DNA from: Desulfobacterales bacterium
Lineage (GTDB): Bacteria > Desulfobacterota > Desulfobacteria > Desulfobacterales > Desulfobacteraceae
Length of the DNA stretch: 5,499 bases
Assembly (NCBI GenBank): GCA_022361315.1
Contig: JAKSBB010001203.1
Location: 1-5,499, forward strand
Direction of reading: 5' to 3'
Each line of letters begins with the position of its first letter. The first letter of the stretch is position 1. The notes under the pieces were generated by a model. That model saw nothing but the letters and a program-made list of their open reading frames with translations, had not been told where the DNA came from and ran no database searches. The translations under genes were made by a program, and so were the position numbers. Positions 1 to 5,499 of the stretch are shown one piece after another.

Positions 1-847
1 GGATAGCCCGTTTGGACACCGAATCCACCAGGAGCTGTCCCACTCCCGGATAGACAAAGACCACTTCCACCACAACGACGCCAACCACCAGCCAGGCCAG
101 ATCCATGACCACCACGTTGATAATGGGAGCCAGGGCATTGGGCAGGGCGTGGTAAAAGATAATTTTAGCCCTGCGCACCCCTTTGAGCCGGGCCATTTCA
201 ATATAGGGGCTGGACAGCACGCCGATAATGGCCGCCCGGGTCATCCGCATCATGTGGGCAAGCACCACCAGGGTCAGGGTGAGGCAGGGGAGTACCAGAA
301 CGTTGACCATTTCCGAAAAGGCCATGTCCGGCCTCAGGATGGCCACGGATGGAAAGAGTTCGAACTGCACCACAAAGACCACGATGAGCAGGTAGGCCAC
401 GAAAAATTCAGGCAGAGAAATGGCGCTTAAAGTCGAGGTGGACAGGAATTTGTCCAGCCAGGAGTTCTGGTACAGGGCGCAGATCAATCCTAAGACAATG
501 GCCAGGGGGATAGAAACCGCTGCGGCTGAAAAGGCCAGGATCAGGGTGTTTTCAAACCGCCAGCCGATCATGTCGGCCACGGGCCTGCCGTTGGAGAGAG
601 AGTTACCCAACTCTCCCTGGGCAAGATCCCCCAGCCAGCTGGCATACCGTGTGGCCAGGGGCAGGTCCAGTTTGAGTTCTTTTCGCAGGGCAGCCAGGTT
701 TTCTTCGGTGGCCCCCTGGCCCAGGATGGCCTGGGCCGTATCCCCGGGCAGGGCTTCCAGACCTGCAAATATTAAAATTGAAATGGCGAACAGGGTGAGC
801 AGGGCAAATCCCGTCCGTTTGACAATGATGGGAAACAGGAAATTCAT
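1..847 (-). CDS. Peptide/nickel-type ABC transporter permease (DppB/OppB family), 3' end cut by window edge
   Basis: Inner-membrane permease subunit of a family 5 (dipeptide/oligopeptide/nickel type) ABC importer. I translated 282 residues from the ATG at 847; the C-terminus lies beyond the left edge (family members are usually about 305-340 aa). Seen: an N-terminal membrane helix at about residues 10-30; the DppB hallmark GELGNSLSNGRPV (78-90); membrane segments near 100-125, 145-162, 182-200 and 245-265; the ATPase-contacting EAA loop at 215-244, starting YIEMARLKGVRRAK; and the late family motif VFVYPGVGQLL (263-273). A GAGG ribosome binding site lies 6 bases ahead of the ATG. It follows the binding-protein gene on the same strand after a 116-bp gap with two hairpins, so the two are probably one operon. 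A second permease and ATPases are expected further left. The family is certain; the substrate is unknown. Confidence 0.93.
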   Translation of the reverse strand, partial: MNFLFPIIVKRTGFALLTLFAISILIFAGLEALPGDTAQAILGQGATEENLAALRKELKLDLPLATRYASWLGDLAQGELGNSLSNGRPVADMIGWRFENTLILAFSAAAVSIPLAIVLGLICALYQNSWLDKFLSTSTLSAISLPEFFVAYLLIVVFVVQFELFPSVAILRPDMAFSEMVNVLVLPCLTLTLVVLAHMMRMTRAAIIGVLSSPYIEMARLKGVRRAKIIFYHALPNALAPIINVVVMDLAWLVVGVVVVEVVFVYPGVGQLLVDSVSKRAI

Positions 848-963
848 GGGATCCTCGTTTTTTGCTGGCAGGATCCGGGATAATGCTGTCCCGGACCTGC
901 CGGGGAGATGGCGCCGTCCGCAAAATGAAGCCTGCGGGCGGCGCCGGAATCGCTATGGACCGG
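848..963 (-). other. Intercistronic region with two strong hairpins between binding protein and permease
   Basis: The 116 bp between the binding-protein stop and the permease start hold two consecutive inverted repeats. The first in transcription order has 12-base arms at 934-945 and 910-921 (GGCGCCGCCCGC and GCGGACGGCGCC on the minus strand), pairing at all but one position around a 12-base loop. The second has arms at 889-901 and 867-880 (GGCAGGTCCGGGA against TCCCGGATCCTGCC), pairing fully except for one bulged base, around an 8-base loop. Neither is followed by a T-run on the minus strand, so they are not standard terminators. Such structures commonly protect the upstream mRNA or reduce downstream readthrough, which would give more binding protein than permease. 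The structure is seen; that role is inferred. Confidence 0.7.
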
Positions 964-2529
964 TTATGCCTTGAACCACCAGCGCTCGCAGGCCCTCAGA
1001 CCATCCAGCTCCACATTGCCGGCCACAGGGTTGTAACCGATCTTGTCGGAGGCGGCATCAACGATGTTGGCGATCATGGGGATGACCACGGAGCCGTCGT
1101 CGTGGAGGTTCTGCTGGAGCTCGTGGTACATCTGCTGCCGTTTGTCGGAGTTGAGTTCCGCCCGGGCTTCTTTCACCAGCTTGTCAAAGGCGGGAACTTT
1201 CCACATGGATTCATTGGCAGAGGCGTCAGACACATAGGTCATGGAGAGGATCCAGTCCACGGTGGGGCGGGCATACCAGAAGGAGGCGCAGAAGGGTTTC
1301 ACCCGCCATACTTTGGCCCAGTAACCGTCGTTGGCCTCTTTTACCACTTCCATTTTCAGACCGGCCTTGGTGGCATGTTCTTTCCAGAGCTGGGCCGTAT
1401 CCACGCAGCCGTTGTAAACCATATCAGCCACGTGCAGCCGGACGACTTCGTCCTGAAGACCGGACTTCTTGAGATGGAATTTTACCTTGTCCGGATCGTA
1501 CTGGCGCTGGGGGATATCGGTGGCGGCATATTTCACATAACTCGGCACCGGATAATCATTGCCCGGCACTCCGTATCCCTGGAGGATGGTTTTGACCAGG
1601 GCATCACGATCCACGGAGTACTTCACTGCCTTTCTGAAATCAGCGTTGTCGTAGGGCTTCATGTCCTTTCTCATGGGAAAGGTATAGGTGAGGCCGCCCG
1701 GGGTGTTGATGACCTGGATGCCCTTCATGCGGCCCAGGAGTCTTGCGGTTTTCCGGTCCGGCCGGTTGATGATGTGGACCTGGCCGGTCTTCAGGGCCGT
1801 GGTTCTGGCGGTATCATCGGCCATGGTGATGATTTCAACGGAGTCGAACCAGGCGCGGTTTTCCTTGAAGTAGTTGGGATTGCGAAGCGCAAAGGCTCGT
1901 ACGCCGGGTTCCCATTCCTTTAATATATAGCCGCCGGTGCCCATGCCGTCTTCAAAATCCTTGGTGCCTGCAGGTACGCAGGGAAGGCGGGTGGAGCTGA
2001 GGATATAGGGGAAGTCCGCATTGGGATCTTCAAGTACCACCTTGAATTCGTGCTTGCCTGTTTTTACAACATCCTTCACCGGTTTGAGCACGGCTGCGAT
2101 CTGAGATTTGTTTCCTTCGCCCCGGTGGTGGTTGATGGAGAAGATCGCGTCCTCGGCATCCATGGGTTTGCCGTTGTGGAATTCCACATCGTTTCTCAAT
2201 TTGAAATGCCAGACCTTTGCCCCCGGTTCTGCATTCCACTCAGACACCAGTTCCGGCTGGAGTTCACCGTTTTTGTCCAGTTCCAGCATGGGGTTCCTGT
2301 ACAGGCCCATGGTGGTCATCTGATCAAATACCCCGGAGAAGTTGGAGGGGTCCAGGCTGTCGGTGGTGGAGCCCCCGGCCAGGCCCAGCTTCAACGCACC
2401 GCCCCTTACCGGCCCTGCGGCAAAGACATTTTTCAGCAGCCCCGGAGCGGGGACGGCTGCGGTAACACCTGCGGCAATGGCGCCTTTCATAAACGTTCTT
2501 CGGGTCATTCCGGTTCTGTTCTCTGTCAT
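964..2529 (-). CDS. Tat-exported ABC transporter substrate-binding protein, family 5 (peptide/nickel type)
   Basis: Periplasmic binding protein of an ABC importer, 521 aa, a typical family length. A twin-arginine signal TRRTFMK (residues 9-15), a hydrophobic stretch (16-30) and a likely cleavage site near FAAG (36-39) indicate export in folded form by Tat rather than Sec. Family 5 signatures follow: WHFKLRNDVEFHNGKPMDAE (107-126), GTGGYILKEWEPG (197-209) and DFRKAVKYSVDRDALVK (297-313). An aromatic-rich stretch FWYARPTVDW (417-426) could help line the binding site. The start at 2529 is chosen because AAAGGAAA precedes it, the Tat motif is then near the N-terminus, and the longer in-frame ATG at 2622 lies in the -24 promoter element. 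First gene of the leftward cluster, with the permease behind it. The ligand cannot be read from sequence; peptide, betaine-like compound or other are all open. Confidence 0.94.
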   Translation of the reverse strand: MTENRTGMTRRTFMKGAIAAGVTAAVPAPGLLKNVFAAGPVRGGALKLGLAGGSTTDSLDPSNFSGVFDQMTTMGLYRNPMLELDKNGELQPELVSEWNAEPGAKVWHFKLRNDVEFHNGKPMDAEDAIFSINHHRGEGNKSQIAAVLKPVKDVVKTGKHEFKVVLEDPNADFPYILSSTRLPCVPAGTKDFEDGMGTGGYILKEWEPGVRAFALRNPNYFKENRAWFDSVEIITMADDTARTTALKTGQVHIINRPDRKTARLLGRMKGIQVINTPGGLTYTFPMRKDMKPYDNADFRKAVKYSVDRDALVKTILQGYGVPGNDYPVPSYVKYAATDIPQRQYDPDKVKFHLKKSGLQDEVVRLHVADMVYNGCVDTAQLWKEHATKAGLKMEVVKEANDGYWAKVWRVKPFCASFWYARPTVDWILSMTYVSDASANESMWKVPAFDKLVKEARAELNSDKRQQMYHELQQNLHDDGSVVIPMIANIVDAASDKIGYNPVAGNVELDGLRACERWWFKA

Positions 2530-2533
2530 AACG

Positions 2534-2543
2534 GATTTCCTTT
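2534..2543 (-). promoter_or_regulatory. Ribosome binding site deciding the start at 2529
   Basis: On the minus strand, AAAGGAAA followed by a short spacer leads into the ATG at 2527-2529. It supports this start over the in-frame ATG 31 codons upstream, which has no purine-rich site and coincides with the promoter. Confidence 0.7.
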
Positions 2544-2605
2544 CTTTATAGTTTATTCGGGTCGGGCTTTGGGTTACGTCTTTCAGTCTTTGCCGACACT
2601 GGCAG

Positions 2606-2621
2606 TGCAGGTTGTGTGCCA
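2606..2621 (-). promoter_or_regulatory. Sigma-54 (-24/-12) promoter for the binding protein-permease cluster
   Basis: The minus strand reads TGGCACACAACCTGCA. Against the sigma-54 consensus TGGCACG-N4-TTGCA it has a perfect TGGCAC, the GG and GC dinucleotides at exact spacing, and mismatches only at the seventh base (A for G) and the first T of TTGCA (C). Transcription would start near 2595, giving a leader of about 66 bases before the ATG at 2529. Pairing with a similar site for the divergent gene strengthens the call. An enhancer-binding activator would be required; none is encoded here. Confidence 0.72.
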
Positions 2622-2649
2622 TATTCCGGACCGCCGGGGGCCTTGCCGC

Positions 2650-2677
2650 CTGTATCCCCGGCGGGGTGGGGATACAG
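2650..2677. repeat. Perfect 10-bp inverted repeat, candidate activator-binding site
   Basis: CTGTATCCCC (2650-2659) and GGGGATACAG (2668-2677) are exact reverse complements separated by 8 bases. The centre lies about 70 bp upstream of the predicted leftward transcription start and about 350 bp from the rightward one. Its dyad symmetry and position fit an upstream activating sequence for a sigma-54 enhancer-binding protein; a dyad operator for another regulator is the alternative. It overlaps a second 9-bp inverted repeat, CCGCCGGGG (2631-2639) with CCCCGGCGG (2656-2664). The repeats are seen; the binding role is inferred. Confidence 0.55.
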
Positions 2678-2733
2678 AAGGGGTGGTGGCTATATCTGTT
2701 GATGTGAAGGGAGCTTGGAAAAAACGACGGGCA

Positions 2734-2766
2734 TTAAAAAATTCTCAGAATCTTAAAAAATTTTAA
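2734..2766. repeat. Direct repeat of TTAAAAAATT, A-tract block
   Basis: TTAAAAAATT occurs at 2734-2743 and again at 2753-2762, 19 bp apart. A small ATTCT-C-AGAAT palindrome (2741-2751) lies between them, and TTAAAA-AA-TTTTAA overlaps the second copy. Two A-tracts spaced near two helical turns are expected to curve DNA, which would help looping between an enhancer and a sigma-54 promoter. No good IHF consensus match was found by eye. Confidence 0.45.
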
Positions 2767-2960
2767 CTTGGGGAGGCGGGACCTCCGGAAGCCCGTATTG
2801 CGGCCTAATAAAACTTCAATGTTCTGATAAAATTTCAAGGCAAAGACAGGGACGGCTGTTGATGGACAGGGGGGCTGAAACGGTATTCTGAATGAAAATG
2901 AAAAACTTTTAATGCTCTGAATTTTATATGTTTTTAGTTGGTGGTGCCAGGGCTGAAACT

Positions 2961-2973
2961 ATGATCGGATCAT
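2961..2973. repeat. 13-bp palindrome ATGATC-G-GATCAT upstream of the rightward promoter
   Basis: A perfect 6-bp inverted repeat with a 1-base centre ends 16 bp before the -24 element of the rightward promoter. It could be an operator or a second activator contact; a palindrome this short may also be chance. Confidence 0.35.
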
Positions 2974-2989
2974 GTGATTATTTTGTGTA

Positions 2990-3005
2990 TGGCACGGGTT
3001 TCGCA
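2990..3005 (+). promoter_or_regulatory. Sigma-54 (-24/-12) promoter for the methyltransferase-BCCT cluster
   Basis: TGGCACGGGTTTCGCA matches the sigma-54 consensus TGGCACG-N4-TTGCA at every fixed position but one (C for the second T), with GG and GC at exact spacing. Transcription would start near 3016, leaving a leader of about 47 bases that contains the AGGAGG ribosome binding site. No comparably good -35/-10 promoter was found upstream of the gene. Confidence 0.75.
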
Positions 3006-3052
3006 CAATCCACTCTCCAGATGTTCACACACAACCGCAAAGGTCCTTTACG

Positions 3053-3058
3053 AGGAGG
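3053..3058 (+). promoter_or_regulatory. Ribosome binding site AGGAGG deciding the start at 3063
   Basis: AGGAGG lies 4 bases ahead of the ATG at 3063. The longer in-frame start at 2928 lies upstream of the predicted transcription start, and the in-frame ATG at 3021 lies only a few bases after it, so 3063 is the only start with both a leader and a ribosome binding site. Confidence 0.8.
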
Positions 3059-3062
3059 AAAG

Positions 3063-4511
3063 ATGGCAGACCCCCGATTTATCCGGATGCAGGACAGGCA
3101 GGAGCTGGAAGAGATCCACGATGCGAGCGTAAAAGTGCTTGAAACCGTTGGGGTGGAGCTCCAGTCGGACACTGCGCTGGAGTTGTTCAAATCCAGGGGG
3201 GCAACTTTAGACGGAAACCGGGTGAAAATCCCCCGGAATCTGGTCGAGGCAGCCATTGAGTCCGCTCCGGCCTCTTTTACCCTCCACGGACGAAATCCCG
3301 AACAGTCCATCCTTATCGGGGAAGGGCAGACCCGCACCCACGTGGAGCCAAGCAACGGCTGCATCCATGCCCAGAGTCTGGACAAGGGCCGGTGGCTGGC
3401 CGGTATCGAAGACCTGGTAAACTTCTTCAAGCTGGCCCAGGCCAGTCCGGTCTGCACCATCAACGGGGGCATCCCGGTGGAGCCTTCGGATATTGACAAC
3501 ACCACTGCCTACCTGAGAATTCTGTTTGAAACCCTGAAGCATACGGACAAGCCCATCCGGTCCAACATCGGTACCCGGCAGGAGATCGAGGCCATGTTCC
3601 GCATGGTGGAGATTGCCAAGGGCGAGCCCGGGTATCTTGCGGATCACCCCGCCGTTTATGTCAGTATCAATCCCTTAAGTCCCCTGGCCTTTGACGACGT
3701 CCCGTTGGAAGCCATCATGACCTATGCCGAACACGGCCAGCCGGTAACCGTGCTGTGCTGTGCCCTGGCAGGGATTTCTGCCCCGGTCAGCCTCCGGGGG
3801 GCAAGCGTGCTTCAGAACGCTGAGATTCTTTCAGGCCTGGTGCTTACCCAGCTGGTCAATCCCGGCGCCCCGTTTATTTATGCACCGGCATCCGCCGTTC
3901 CCAATATGCAGACCGGCCAGTATGTCACCGGGTCACCTGAGTCCAACCTCATCAATATCGCCAATATCCAGCTGGCAAGGGAGCTTTACCGGCTGCCCAC
4001 CCGGACCATGGCCGGCCTTACCGATGCCAAAACCGTGGATGCCCAGTCCGGCATGGAAACCATGCAGAATCTGTTTCAGTGCATGATGGGGGGCGTGTCC
4101 ATCATCAACGAGTGCCTGGGGGTACTGGACTCCATCATGACCAACTCCTATGAGAAATTCATCCTGGACCAGGAGATGATCTCAAGGATCCTCACCTTTA
4201 TGGCGGGTTTTGAAGGGCCCAAAGGCGATCTGGCCGAAGAAGTCATCGCGGAGATCGGTCCCAGGGGCACCTTTCTTTACCATCCCTCCACCTTCTCCGC
4301 CTGCCGGGATGCCTGGCGGCCCTGTGCCTCCAACTGGGACAACTACGACAAGTGGGAGGAAAACGGCGGGCTGGATACCGCTCAAAATGCATCCCGGGTG
4401 TACAAGGAGATGCTTGAATCGGCTCCGGATTCCATGCTCGATCCGGATGTTGAAGCGGAACTTGCGGCATTTGCAAAAACCATATCCCCGGACGTTAATC
4501 TGGGGCAATAG
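3063..4511 (+). CDS. MttB/MtgB-superfamily corrinoid-dependent methyltransferase (non-pyrrolysine)
   Basis: Cytoplasmic methyltransferase of the trimethylamine/glycine betaine methyltransferase superfamily. It is expected to move a methyl group from a quaternary or tertiary amine to a Co(I) corrinoid protein. The 482-aa product matches the family length (about 480-495). Recognisable conserved blocks: EEIHDASVKVLETVGVE (16-32), LHGRNPE (74-80), SINPLSPLAFDD (201-212), GQPVTVLCCALAG (225-237), NPGAPFIYAP (266-275), DAKTVDAQSGME (321-332) and EIGPRGTFLYHPST (397-410). There is no internal UAG, so it belongs with the non-pyrrolysine members, such as MtgB (glycine betaine), MtpB (proline betaine) and MtcB (carnitine), not with true trimethylamine MttB. 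The adjacent BCCT transporter supports a betaine-like substrate. Its corrinoid protein and the next methyltransferase are not in the window. It ends in UAG, in frame with the next gene. The family is certain; the exact substrate is inferred. Confidence 0.93.
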   Translation: MADPRFIRMQDRQELEEIHDASVKVLETVGVELQSDTALELFKSRGATLDGNRVKIPRNLVEAAIESAPASFTLHGRNPEQSILIGEGQTRTHVEPSNGCIHAQSLDKGRWLAGIEDLVNFFKLAQASPVCTINGGIPVEPSDIDNTTAYLRILFETLKHTDKPIRSNIGTRQEIEAMFRMVEIAKGEPGYLADHPAVYVSINPLSPLAFDDVPLEAIMTYAEHGQPVTVLCCALAGISAPVSLRGASVLQNAEILSGLVLTQLVNPGAPFIYAPASAVPNMQTGQYVTGSPESNLINIANIQLARELYRLPTRTMAGLTDAKTVDAQSGMETMQNLFQCMMGGVSIINECLGVLDSIMTNSYEKFILDQEMISRILTFMAGFEGPKGDLAEEVIAEIGPRGTFLYHPSTFSACRDAWRPCASNWDNYDKWEENGGLDTAQNASRVYKEMLESAPDSMLDPDVEAELAAFAKTISPDVNLGQ

Positions 4512-4544
4512 ATAGATCCATTAACCCAAACCATTAAAAAGAAA

Positions 4545-4550
4545 GAGGAG
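4545..4550 (+). promoter_or_regulatory. Ribosome binding site of the BCCT gene
   Basis: GAGGAG lies 6 bases before the ATG at 4557, inside a 45-bp gap with no hairpin or promoter. This supports co-transcription with the methyltransferase gene. Confidence 0.75.
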
Positions 4551-4556
4551 AAACCC

Positions 4557-5499
4557 ATGCAGCAGGAGCAATCGGCAAAACCACTTCAAACCGAACCGGT
4601 GCTGTTTTTTTCAGCCCTGGCCCTTACCCTGTTTACCTGTATACCCATCGTGATGTTCCAGGACAGGGCACTTGAGGTGCTGGTGAATATCAGAAAATTT
4701 TTTACGGGCCCCCTGGGCTGGTCATTCCTATTGTTCGGGGTGGGGGCGGTTGGTTTTTTACTCTGGCTGGTATTCGGACCCTACAAGGACGTCCGTCTGG
4801 GCGGCAAAGACAAACGGCCTGAATTCGGTAACATATCATGGATCGCCATGCTCTTCTGCTGCGGTATCGGCACGGGCCTGATTTACTGGGCCTTTATCGA
4901 GCCGGTATACTACCTCCAGTCACCCCCCTTCGGCCTGGAAGCCGGAACAAGCGCCGCCAGGGAATGGGCGGCTGCCTATGGCATTTATCACTGGGGCTTT
5001 GTACCCTGGGCCATCATGTGCGTTTTCGGGGTGCCCATTGCCTATTCCTACTACAACCGTAAAACCAAGCGCCTGAGCATCGGGGCGACCTTTGAAGGGC
5101 ACCTGGGCAAGCATCAGTGGTTCTCCACGGTTGTGGATCTGCTCATCATGTTCGCCATCCTGGGTAACGTGGTAACGGTACTTGGCCTGGGAACGCCCAT
5201 GCTGTCGGCCACCATTGCCAAGTTTATCGGCACCGAGCCCGGGTTCTCCATGGATGTATCCGTGGTTATCATCTGGACCTGCCTGTTCTGCGCCTCCTGC
5301 TACTTCGGCCTGGAAAAAGGCATCAAGCGCCTGAGTAACATCAACCTGGCCATTGCCTTCATCGCCATGGGCTTTGTGCTGTTCGCGGGTCCCACCGCCT
5401 TTATTCTGAACACCTTCATCAACAGCCTGGGACTGATTTTCCAGAATACCATCCGTATGGCACTGAACACCGATCCCATCGGCGGCAGCGGCTGGCCCC
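4557..5499 (+). CDS. BCCT-family betaine/carnitine/choline transporter, 3' end cut by window edge
   Basis: Inner-membrane secondary transporter for quaternary amines. I translated 314 residues; full members are about 500-550 aa, so the C-terminal part, including the tryptophan-rich TM8 signature, lies beyond the right edge. Seen: membrane segments from about residue 15; the glycine-rich substrate/ion helix FCCGIGTGLIYWAFIEP (100-116), which lines up with the GMGIG...EP segment of BetP; the HWGFVPWAI block (145-153); and GLEKGIKRLSNIN (251-263), a strongly conserved BCCT stretch. The final glycine of the GxGxG motif (107) is kept; as I recall, the carnitine or choline carriers often differ there, so a sodium-coupled betaine carrier is slightly favoured. 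It follows the methyltransferase gene by 45 bp and probably supplies its substrate. The family is certain; the substrate is inferred. Confidence 0.94.
   Translation, partial: MQQEQSAKPLQTEPVLFFSALALTLFTCIPIVMFQDRALEVLVNIRKFFTGPLGWSFLLFGVGAVGFLLWLVFGPYKDVRLGGKDKRPEFGNISWIAMLFCCGIGTGLIYWAFIEPVYYLQSPPFGLEAGTSAAREWAAAYGIYHWGFVPWAIMCVFGVPIAYSYYNRKTKRLSIGATFEGHLGKHQWFSTVVDLLIMFAILGNVVTVLGLGTPMLSATIAKFIGTEPGFSMDVSVVIIWTCLFCASCYFGLEKGIKRLSNINLAIAFIAMGFVLFAGPTAFILNTFINSLGLIFQNTIRMALNTDPIGGSGWP

Larger units (their letters stand above)
2530..3062. promoter_or_regulatory. Shared divergent regulatory region, no genes
   Basis: This 533-bp gap separates the two divergent first genes. I see no convincing coding sequence on either strand. 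In order it holds the leftward leader and sigma-54 promoter (2606-2621), a GC-rich block with overlapping inverted repeats (2631-2677), an AT-rich block with repeated A-tracts (2734-2766), a small GGAGG/CCTCC inverted repeat (2772-2786), about 150 bp with nothing clear, a 13-bp palindrome (2961-2973), and the rightward sigma-54 promoter and leader (2990-3062). A region of this length with two outward -24/-12 elements fits activation by a distantly bound enhancer-binding protein. Confidence 0.75.

Noticed and set aside
867..901. Intrinsic terminator at the hairpin upstream of the permease
   Set aside because: No T-run follows the stem on either strand; the minus strand has an A-run (AAAAAA) instead.
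149..974. Plus-strand open frames of 93 and 184 aa
   Set aside because: They lie antisense to the permease gene, whose minus-strand translation carries all the DppB family motifs.
862..1923. 353-aa open frame on the plus strand
   Set aside because: It lies antisense to the clearly recognised binding-protein gene, is rich in His and Gly as expected for a complement frame of GC-rich coding DNA, and matches no family I recognise.
2650..2677. Intrinsic terminator in the divergent region
   Set aside because: The stem is perfect but no T-run follows on either strand, and no gene ends nearby.
2050..2766. 238-aa plus-strand open frame running into the intergenic region
   Set aside because: Most of it is antisense to the binding protein, and the rest crosses the leftward promoter and inverted repeats; there is no ribosome binding site or recognisable domain.
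3207..4508. Minus-strand open frames of up to 146 aa within the methyltransferase gene
   Set aside because: They are complement-frame shadows of a gene with continuous family similarity on the plus strand.
3063..4511. Pyrrolysine-containing trimethylamine methyltransferase
   Set aside because: There is no in-frame UAG within the gene; the only UAG is at the family-typical end.

Overview
The window carries two divergently transcribed gene clusters separated by a 533-bp regulatory region. The leftward (minus-strand) cluster begins with a Tat-exported family 5 substrate-binding protein (964-2529), followed by a DppB/OppB-type ABC permease that runs off the left edge (1-847). The rightward cluster begins with a non-pyrrolysine member of the MttB/MtgB methyltransferase superfamily (3063-4511), followed 45 bp later by a BCCT-family betaine/carnitine/choline transporter that runs off the right edge (4557-5499). 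No RNA genes, mobile elements or CRISPR arrays were seen.

The main find is in the central region. Each cluster has a good -24/-12 (sigma-54) promoter match: one on the minus strand at 2606-2621 and one on the plus strand at 2990-3005. Both have the GG and GC dinucleotides at canonical spacing, and both sit a short leader ahead of a well-placed ribosome binding site. Between them lie a perfect 10-bp inverted repeat (2650-2677), a candidate enhancer-binding-protein site, and phased A-tracts (2734-2766) that could bend the DNA. The layout suggests that one sigma-54 activator, encoded outside the window, controls both clusters together. The promoters also decide the gene starts: the longer possible starts of both genes lie within or upstream of the promoter elements.

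A working model is that the BCCT protein imports a quaternary amine such as glycine betaine. The MttB-family enzyme would transfer a methyl group from it to a corrinoid protein, feeding methyl groups into a tetrahydrofolate or Wood-Ljungdahl route. The peptide-type ABC importer is co-regulated and may import a related compound, but its substrate cannot be read from the sequence. The partner corrinoid protein and the second methyltransferase are not in the window.

The gene content (MttB superfamily plus BCCT, sigma-54 control, a Tat-type binding protein) and the moderately GC-rich coding DNA suggest an anaerobic bacterium. A sulfate-reducing Desulfobacterota lineage is the best guess. This is inference from context, not from a phylogenetic marker.
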